Shown piece by piece: positions 1 through 5,196 of a stretch of 10,718 nt of DNA (within the stretch, counting starts at the first letter, position 1; every line of letters begins with the position of its first letter). The DNA is taken from positions 1 to 10,718 of the forward strand of contig WFUY01000220.1 of the NCBI GenBank assembly GCA_015484715.1, given 5' to 3'. The DNA comes from Thermoflexales bacterium. Its GTDB lineage: Bacteria; Chloroflexota; Anaerolineae; S140-20. A program made the translations under genes and the position numbers. The notes under the pieces are model-generated. The model had not been told where the DNA came from. It saw nothing but the letters and a program-made list of their open reading frames with translations, and made no database searches.

Positions 1-1
1 C

Positions 2-1024
2 GCCATCCACGGCCTGGGGGGCATCGGCAAGTCCACCCTGGCCGCCGCCCTGGCCCACGACCCCGAAGTGCAGGCCCGCTTCCCCGACGGCATCCTCTGG
101 GCCACGCTGGGCCAGCAGCCGGACCCGCGCTCCCTGCTGAGCGACTGGATCCAGGCTCTAGGAGACTATCGCTTCCGCCCTACCACAACGAAAGGGGCAA
201 CAGACCGTCTGCGCACTTTACTGCGCAACAGAGCCTGCCTGCTGGTGGTGGACGACGCCTGGGACTCGGCCCACGTTAGCCACTTCCTGGTGGGCGGCCC
301 CCGCTGCCGGGTCCTCATCACCACCCGCGAGGCGGTCATCGCCGATGTGGTGGGAGCCACGCTCTACGACCTGGAGGTGATGACGCCGGAGCAGGCGCTA
401 GCACTCCTGACCAAGAAGCTGGACCGCTCCCTGGCCGAGGGGGAACGGGAGAAGGCGCTGGCCCTGGCCGAGACGGTGGGCTACCTGCCCCTGGCTCTGG
501 ATCTAGCCGCCGCCCAGGTGAACGACGGGGTACCCTGGGCGGACTTACTGGACGACCTGCAGGCGGAGATCGCCCGGCTGGAGGCCCTGGAGTTGCCGGA
601 AGCCGAGGAGGTGACCGACGAAGCGATCCGCAAGCGGCTCAGCCTACTAGCTTCTTTCAACTTGAGCCTGCGCCGGCTGCCGGAAGCGCGACGGGAGCAG
701 TTCGCCTGGCTGGGGGTGCTGCCGGAGGACGTAAGCCTGACCCCGACGATGATGGCGACGGTGTGGTGGAAGGAGGAGCGAGAGGCGCGTGAGGGCCTGG
801 GCTACCTGTATCGCAAGGCGCTGCTGTTGCCCGGTGCCCCCCTGTCCGACGGCACGCCCACCTACCGCCTGCACGACCTGCTGCACGACCTGGCCCGCCG
901 CCTGCTGACCGCCCCGCCGGAGCCGGCCCGGGAGGGCGACCTGCCAGGACTGGGCCTGACACTGCGAGAAGCTCATGCTCAGCTTCTGAAGCGGTATCAA
1001 GCACGGATACCAGGAGGGTCATAG
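2..1024 (+). CDS. NB-ARC (STAND) ATPase, 5'-truncated by window, C-terminally interrupted
   Basis: The frame is open from base 2, so the true start lies upstream; 340 residues are visible. Seen: P-loop GLGGIGKST at residues 4-12, Walker B with flanking hydrophobics (LLVVDD, about 80-85), the RNBS-B/sensor strand RVLITTRE (103-110), the GLPL-type motif GYLPLAL (160-166), a winged-helix-like segment, and an MHD-like LHDLLHDLA (290-298). This order is the NB-ARC family signature. Such proteins are cytosolic ATP-dependent switches that couple a sensor, usually C-terminal repeats, to an N-terminal effector. The effector is outside the window and cannot be named. The frame stops right after HAQLLKRYQARIPGGS, where relatives normally run on into their helical region. 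The next frame resumes with that continuation, so this is probably the N-terminal half of a split gene. Family assignment is firm; whether the product is functional is open. Confidence 0.9.
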   Translation, partial: AIHGLGGIGKSTLAAALAHDPEVQARFPDGILWATLGQQPDPRSLLSDWIQALGDYRFRPTTTKGATDRLRTLLRNRACLLVVDDAWDSAHVSHFLVGGPRCRVLITTREAVIADVVGATLYDLEVMTPEQALALLTKKLDRSLAEGEREKALALAETVGYLPLALDLAAAQVNDGVPWADLLDDLQAEIARLEALELPEAEEVTDEAIRKRLSLLASFNLSLRRLPEARREQFAWLGVLPEDVSLTPTMMATVWWKEEREAREGLGYLYRKALLLPGAPLSDGTPTYRLHDLLHDLARRLLTAPPEPAREGDLPGLGLTLREAHAQLLKRYQARIPGGS

Positions 1025-1088
1025 CAAGTGCTTTCTACCTCTTGTGCTGAAGATCACCACAGAGGTTAGAACCGATATGAGAGGACAA
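1019..1088 (+). other. Junction segment interrupting the NB-ARC/solenoid gene
   Basis: About 70 bp lie between the last NB-ARC-like codons (...RIPGG) and the first codons of the conserved continuation (WHTLPDD...). The length is not a multiple of three, so the two halves are in different frames (net +1). The first frame has stops at 1022-1024 and again at about 1067-1069. The second frame is open back to a TGA at 987-989, so the two frames overlap. The segment is visibly AT-richer than the NB-ARC part. Only a weak imperfect similarity exists between its two edges (CGGATACCAGGAGG and CCGATATGAGAGGA), so an insertion with a target duplication is not proven. Small insertion, degeneration or sequencing error are all possible. 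Confidence 0.55.
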
Positions 1089-4000
1089 TGGCACACGCTA
1101 CCCGATGACGGCTACATCTACACCCATCTAACCTGGCATATGGAAAAAGCCGGGTGGGTGGAAGAGATCCACGCTCTTCTACGGGAGGAGACAGCAGAAG
1201 GGCAAAACGGCTGGTATGAAGCGCGAGAGCGGTTAGGCCAGACAATAGGTTTCCTGGATGACGTAGACCGTGCTTGGCGTCTGGCCGAGATGCAGTACGC
1301 CATTGACCTCCAATGCCGCTATGCCCTCATCATCGCTTCCTTCAACAGTATGGCCCGAAATATCCCTTCCCCTTTATTAACAGTGGCAGTGGGCAGAATG
1401 GTATGGACTCCAGCGCAAGCATTAGCGTATGCTCGACAGGCACCGGAGCCAGGGCAACGAGTCCAGGCCCTGATTGGCCTAGCTCCCCACCTACCAAGGG
1501 ATCTGCTACATAGGACACTAATAATCACAAATAATATCGAATATACAGATGCTCGTGCAGAAGTTCTTTCAGAACTGGCTCCTTACCTGGCAAAGACAGA
1601 ACGCTCCCTTCTCTTGCTCCAGAAAGCCCGGGCTGCGACGAAAGAGATAGAGAACGTCGATGACCGGATCAAGGCCCTCGCCGGCCTAGCTCCTTATATG
1701 CCCGAACCGGAGCGGGAGCAAACTCTGCAGGAGGTGTTGGAAGCGACATCGCGGATTGCCGACGAACGGGAGCGCGTGTCAGCGCTCGTAAAGCTGATTC
1801 CCCACCTGCCAGAGAGGCAACAGAGAGAAACCGTGCGGAAAGCCCGGAAAGCCGCCCAAGGGATTCTATGGCCTGAAGATCGGATCCAGGCACTTCGGGA
1901 GATTGCAACCTGTCCCGCTCTAACCGAGTCGGAACGGGAACCCCTCTGGCAGGAGGCCCTGTCCACGGTGAGGGCAATTGAGGACGAGGAATGGAAGGCC
2001 GCAATCCTCAGAACCCTGGCTCCCCATCTGCCGGAAGCACTGCAGGAAGAGGCCCTGAGCATAGCCAGTAACATCGAGAGAGTGGAGATACGGATTCGGG
2101 TGTTTGCAGACCTGTTTCCTCACCTGTCGGAAGCGTTGCGAGCCAAGGCGGTACAAGTTGCACAGGCGGCCGTACAGGAGACAGAGAGCTTAGAGGATAA
2201 CGTGTTGAAGATGCTGGCCCGACACTGTGCCGAGCAGGGAGACTGGCACGAAGCGAGCAGGGCTGTGAGGAGTATCCGAAAAGGCCCAAATCAGGTGGCA
2301 GCCCTGTTGGATCTGGTTCCCCACCTGCCGCGCGAAACGTGGAAGCAGCGCTTATTAGCACAAGCCTGGGCCGTAGCTCGGAATACCCGCGATGCCAAAG
2401 AGCAGGTCGAGGCTTTTCTGGCTCTTGCTTCCTGCTCTTACGTATCGGACGAGCAGCGAGAACGGGCCGTCCGGGAAGCGCTGACAGCCGCCCGGGGAAT
2501 CGAGCGGGAGGAGCAACGGGCTCAGGCCCTGGCCTCCCTGGCCCCCTACCTCCCGGAGACGCTGCTGCGCGAGGCGTTGGACGTGGCGCGAACGATCCGG
2601 GATGCTCGGATCCGCGCCGGAGCCCTGCTCAGCCTGATCGAGTATCTGCCGGCATCCCAGTACGCCCCTGTCCTGGAGGAAGCGCTGGCAGCCGCCCGGG
2701 ATCTCCGCGAGGACAACCCGCAGGATGAGGAGTGCAGGGACCGGGCATTGGGCCTGGCGCAGCAGGGCCGGAGTTCAGACGCCTTGGCAGCAGCGCAGCG
2801 CATTCAAGATGCCCATCTTCGGATAGAGACCCTCCTGGCGCTGAGCCATCACCTCCCACCGAAGTGGGAAGAGCAAGCTTTGCAAGCGATCCAGAAAGCC
2901 GCCTCGGTGCTTCGGAGAAGGGCGATGCCCGTCGAACTACCCCAGACCCAAGTCCGGCGCCTGGCGAGACAGGGTTACATCACGGAAGCGCTGGCCGCAG
3001 CGCGGCAGATTCGGGACGCGCCGGTTCGGGCCCGCACGCTCTTGCACCTGGCTACCTCCTACTACCTGTCGAAATCGGCACGGCAACAAGTCCTCCGGGA
3101 GGCGTTGACGGCGGCCCGGGAGGTCCGAGACCCCCGGACACGGGTGGAGGTGCTCCTGGAACTGGCTCCTCGCTTGCCGCCATCCCCCCGCAAGCGGGCT
3201 CTCCAAGAGGCCCTGGCAACCGCCCAGGGCATCGGGGATAGGGGGGTACAGGCCAGGATGTTGACCACGCTGGCCCGTGAGCTGGCAGAGGAGGACCGGA
3301 GGGCGGCCCTTCAGGAGGCCCTGGCCGCAGCCCGCGAAATCGCCAACGAGTACCAGCGAGCATGGACTCTGGCCGACATTGCCCCCCATCTCTCAGCCCA
3401 GGATCGCGAAAAGGCCCTTCAGGAAGCCTGGGAAGCCACCCGGAACGTCCAGGTCCCCAACCTGCGGGTCAACCTGCTGGCGCAACTGGCTCTCCACCTC
3501 TCAGAGCCACGACAACAGGAGTCGGAGTCACAACAGCAGGAGTCGAAGCCACGACAACAGGAGGCCCTGCAGGAGGCTGTGGACACGGCCTCGCAGATCA
3601 AGGACCCATGGCAGCAAGCTGACGCCCTGCTAAGATTGCTCTCTCACAACTTCCCGGAGGCGACGCTGCGAGAAGGTGTCCAGCAGAAAGCTCTGTCGGC
3701 GGCGGGGGAGATCGAGGACAAGAGTCTGCGAGCCCAGACCCTGCGGGTGTTGGCCGCCCACCTGCCCCCTCCGCAACGGGAAGAGGCCCTATGGGAAGCG
3801 TGGAAAGCGGCACGAGGGATTGAGGACCCTTGGATCCAAGCCTCTGTGGTGTGGGAACTGCTTCACCTCTCCTACCTTCCTGCGGCCCTACGGCAGCAAA
3901 TACTCTGGGAAATGGGAGAGGAACCGGCCTTTTCCCCGTGGGAGACCGCGCTATGGGAAGTCGCGAGGGCTGCCCCAACGCTTCGGGGCAATGGGTCCAG

Positions 4001-4667
4001 GAGGCAGTTCGATCGCGTGTTGAGGGCCATTGCACACCTTATGGCAGGACAAGGCCGCTGGCTGGAGGCCCTCTCCACGATCCGAGGGATCTCCGATGCG
4101 ACCACGCGAGTCGAGGCGCTTCGGGAACTGGCCTTGTTCCATCCGCCGGAAGCGCTACGGAGGCAGGCACTCCTAGAGGCTATGATGGCCACGGAGGAGA
4201 TCGTCCGGCCGACCCGGCGGGTTCAGGTTCTGGCCCGTCTGATCCCCCACCTGCCGGAGCCGGAGCAGGAACACGCTCTGCGGAACGCTCTGGACGCGCT
4301 GCGAGAGGAGAAGGACGCTGAGAGACAGGCCGAAGCACTGGAAGAGTTGGCCTCCTCCCTGCCGCAGATGCTCCCGAGAGAAGACCTGGAGGAGACTTTG
4401 AGGATCGCCCGGGACGTTGAGAACCCCCGTGCCCGGGGAAAGATGCTCTCGGCACTGGCCTCCCCTTTGGCCAACTGGGCAAAGCGGAACCGAAACGCCG
4501 TCCACGATCTCTGGCGGGAGACGCTCCACACACTCGCCCGGCGCACCCGCCGGGACCTCCTCTCCGACCTGAGCGCCCTCGCCCCCCTTATCTACGCCCT
4601 GGGCGGACCAGAGGCCGTTGTCGGGACCTTCCAGGCCATCCAAGATGTAGGCCGCTGGTGGCCGTAA
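1077..4667 (+). CDS. Giant alpha-solenoid repeat protein (~28 LAPHLP-type repeats), likely sensor half of the NB-ARC protein
   Basis: About 1,200 residues, almost entirely helical repeats of roughly 32-39 residues. Each repeat carries a helix ending in a variant of R-x-x-AL-x-x-LAPHLP, followed by a helix of the type EALxAAxxIxD. I count about 28 copies from near residue 125 to the C-terminus. This is a TPR/HEAT-like superhelix in style, but I recognise no named family. There is no signal peptide or membrane segment, so it is probably cytosolic. The N-terminal ~100 residues (WHTLPDDGYIYTHL, then EEIHALLREETAEG) resemble the linker following NB-ARC domains, linking it to the upstream gene. I prefer ATG 1077, which has AGAGG at 1061-1065; a GTG at 1044 is also in frame but has only a poorly spaced GGAGGG. 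Such repeats usually bind protein or ligand; the partner is unknown. If the upstream frame break is real, this half may be expressed separately or be a pseudogene remnant, although its own frame is intact. Confidence 0.75.
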   Translation: MRGQWHTLPDDGYIYTHLTWHMEKAGWVEEIHALLREETAEGQNGWYEARERLGQTIGFLDDVDRAWRLAEMQYAIDLQCRYALIIASFNSMARNIPSPLLTVAVGRMVWTPAQALAYARQAPEPGQRVQALIGLAPHLPRDLLHRTLIITNNIEYTDARAEVLSELAPYLAKTERSLLLLQKARAATKEIENVDDRIKALAGLAPYMPEPEREQTLQEVLEATSRIADERERVSALVKLIPHLPERQQRETVRKARKAAQGILWPEDRIQALREIATCPALTESEREPLWQEALSTVRAIEDEEWKAAILRTLAPHLPEALQEEALSIASNIERVEIRIRVFADLFPHLSEALRAKAVQVAQAAVQETESLEDNVLKMLARHCAEQGDWHEASRAVRSIRKGPNQVAALLDLVPHLPRETWKQRLLAQAWAVARNTRDAKEQVEAFLALASCSYVSDEQRERAVREALTAARGIEREEQRAQALASLAPYLPETLLREALDVARTIRDARIRAGALLSLIEYLPASQYAPVLEEALAAARDLREDNPQDEECRDRALGLAQQGRSSDALAAAQRIQDAHLRIETLLALSHHLPPKWEEQALQAIQKAASVLRRRAMPVELPQTQVRRLARQGYITEALAAARQIRDAPVRARTLLHLATSYYLSKSARQQVLREALTAAREVRDPRTRVEVLLELAPRLPPSPRKRALQEALATAQGIGDRGVQARMLTTLARELAEEDRRAALQEALAAAREIANEYQRAWTLADIAPHLSAQDREKALQEAWEATRNVQVPNLRVNLLAQLALHLSEPRQQESESQQQESKPRQQEALQEAVDTASQIKDPWQQADALLRLLSHNFPEATLREGVQQKALSAAGEIEDKSLRAQTLRVLAAHLPPPQREEALWEAWKAARGIEDPWIQASVVWELLHLSYLPAALRQQILWEMGEEPAFSPWETALWEVARAAPTLRGNGSRRQFDRVLRAIAHLMAGQGRWLEALSTIRGISDATTRVEALRELALFHPPEALRRQALLEAMMATEEIVRPTRRVQVLARLIPHLPEPEQEHALRNALDALREEKDAERQAEALEELASSLPQMLPREDLEETLRIARDVENPRARGKMLSALASPLANWAKRNRNAVHDLWRETLHTLARRTRRDLLSDLSALAPLIYALGGPEAVVGTFQAIQDVGRWWP
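3504..3566 (+). repeat. Three in-frame copies of a 21-bp tandem repeat inside the solenoid gene
   Basis: Three consecutive 21-bp units at 3504-3524, 3525-3545 and 3546-3566 encode EPRQQES, ESQQQES and KPRQQEA. The units are in frame and differ by a few bases. They add a Gln/Glu-rich, probably flexible or helical charged linker after a LALHLSEP repeat end. This is a minisatellite-like expansion distinct from the 32-39-residue structural repeats. Confidence 0.85.
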
Positions 4668-4681
4668 GGCGGTGCGGCATC

Positions 4682-4797
4682 ATTGGTGGATTGGTTGAGT
4701 GCTGTCTGGGGCCGGCCCCGGCATCGAGGATTCCGGGGCCGGTAGCGTTTCTGCCACGGCCACAGGCCCTCCGTAACCAATGGGGGTTCTAACCAAT
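4682..4797. repeat. Two ATTGGT boxes facing two ACCAAT boxes around a GC hairpin
   Basis: ATTGGT occurs at 4682-4687 and 4690-4695 (8-bp period). Its complement ACCAAT occurs at 4776-4781 and 4792-4797 (16-bp period). Longer pairings exist: CATTGGT (4681-4687) with ACCAATG (4776-4782), and ATTGGTT (4690-4696) with AACCAAT (4791-4797). The boxes bracket the terminator-like hairpin. They could be protein binding sites, the ends of a decayed small mobile element, or chance. Confidence 0.45.
4712..4742 (+). terminator. GC-rich hairpin, candidate terminator of the solenoid gene
   Basis: A perfect 10-bp stem CCGGCCCCGG (4712-4721) pairs with CCGGGGCCGG (4733-4742) around an 11-nt loop, 45 bp after the solenoid stop codon. 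The following bases (TAGCGTTTCTG) form only a weak T tract, so termination may be inefficient or the hairpin may serve to protect the mRNA 3' end. Confidence 0.55.
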
Positions 4798-4829
4798 TTC
4801 CAACACTCTCCTTACCGTTTTCCAACACT
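4797..4829. repeat. Direct repeat of TTTCCAACACT
   Basis: The 11-mer TTTCCAACACT is present at 4797-4807 and again at 4819-4829, a 22-bp period that is close to two helical turns. It adjoins the ACCAAT boxes. A regulator binding site or a remnant of a mobile-element end is conceivable; no function is recognised. Confidence 0.45.
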
Positions 4830-4975
4830 TCTGCGCCACACTATCCTCCGAGGACAACTCTCTTCCAAATCATCGCGCAAATCGCCTTCCATAAGATCAC
4901 GGTTTCCGGCATCGCTGCCCTCACCGCTCCCCTACCCTGACGGGAGGCAGGTCATGGTCGGCCGGGGAAGATCGA

Positions 4976-5021
4976 GCCACACCAAGGCCACGCACGGCGT
5001 GGATGGTGGGGCTTATTTTTT
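4976..5021 (+). terminator. Strong intrinsic terminator or attenuator
   Basis: The outer stem GCCACACCA (4976-4984) pairs with TGGTGGGGC (5004-5012) with one A-G mismatch. An inner stem CCACGC (4988-4993) pairs with GCGTGG (4997-5002) around an ACG loop. The tract TTATTTTTT (5013-5021) follows directly, giving the classic intrinsic-terminator layout on the + strand. No gene immediately precedes it. It would either stop read-through from the solenoid gene, end a small unannotated RNA, or act as an attenuator in the leader of the 5197 gene. Confidence 0.7.
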
Positions 5022-5025
5022 GTCG

Positions 5026-5039
5026 GAAAGGAGGTGATC
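5026..5039 (+). promoter_or_regulatory. Orphan extended Shine-Dalgarno-like sequence
   Basis: GAAAGGAGGTGATC is complementary over 14 bases to the conserved 3' tail of bacterial 16S rRNA. No ATG, GTG or TTG lies at a usable distance downstream: the only GTG overlaps the element itself at 5034, and the TTG at 5056 is too far. It may be a ribosome standby site, the sequestered part of a leader structure, or chance. Confidence 0.4.
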
Positions 5040-5116
5040 GAACGACCGGAGAGGTTTGACTCTGGGCACGTTGGCAAAAGCCCCACGTACCGGCCGGGAG
5101 GATCACTTGGGGTGAT
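5032..5116 (+). promoter_or_regulatory. Predicted folded leader upstream of the beta-helix gene
   Basis: AGGTGATC (5032-5039) can pair with GATCACTT (5101-5108) with one G-U pair. Inside it, GACCGG pairs imperfectly with CCGGCC, and innermost lies a hairpin with ACGT (5068-5071)/ACGT (5085-5088) plus GGC/GCC capped by AAAA. The 3' arm can instead form a small hairpin, ATCAC-TTGGG-GTGAT. The two folds are mutually exclusive, which is compatible with a riboregulatory leader. No known riboswitch consensus is recognised, and the folding was judged by eye. Confidence 0.35.
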
Positions 5117-5196
5117 GACCATAGGATGAGAATCGGGAACAACCAAGGGCGTACTGGGCGGGCCTCCCCCGCTTATCCGACTCAGGAGGTACACCA

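Larger units (their letters stand above)
4668..5196. other. 529-bp intergenic region without a convincing gene
   Basis: The stretch between the solenoid gene and the secreted beta-helix gene has no ORF with recognisable protein features. It holds, in order: paired ATTGGT boxes, a GC-rich hairpin, inverted ACCAAT boxes, a duplicated TTTCCAACACT, an apparently unstructured segment (about 4830-4925), a hairpin plus T tract, and a structured leader ending in the ribosome binding site of the next gene. I found no convincing -35/-10 promoter pair; TTGACT at 5056-5061 has no matching -10. Confidence 0.7.

Noticed and set aside
1004..1030. Programmed +1 frameshift joining the two halves
   Set aside because: No recognisable slippery codon or stimulator is visible, and the roughly 70-bp spacer would remain in the product; kept only as a remote option.
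2732..3241. 169-codon + strand frame inside the solenoid gene
   Set aside because: It is Gly/Pro/Arg-rich, out of frame with the repeat-bearing frame, and lacks any protein signature.
1404..4667. CRISPR array or DNA-level tandem repeat
   Set aside because: The repeats are conserved at protein level only, with variable length and sequence in an unbroken reading frame.
4780..5037. 85-codon + strand frame in the intergenic region
   Set aside because: Ser/Arg-rich composition with no domain and no ribosome site, and it runs through the terminator hairpin and T tract; unlikely to be coding.
5026..5039. Minus-strand 16S rRNA 3' end
   Set aside because: Only the 14-base tail matches; the helix 45 sequence that should precede it is absent.
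4976..5116. Known riboswitch classes (c-di-GMP-I, guanidine-II)
   Set aside because: The inner GGCAAAAGCC and ACG loops suggested these, but the conserved core motifs and ACGR tetraloop pairs are missing.
5034..5129. Possible 31-codon small ORF starting at GTG 5034
   Set aside because: Its start codon lies inside the Shine-Dalgarno-like sequence, so that sequence cannot serve it.
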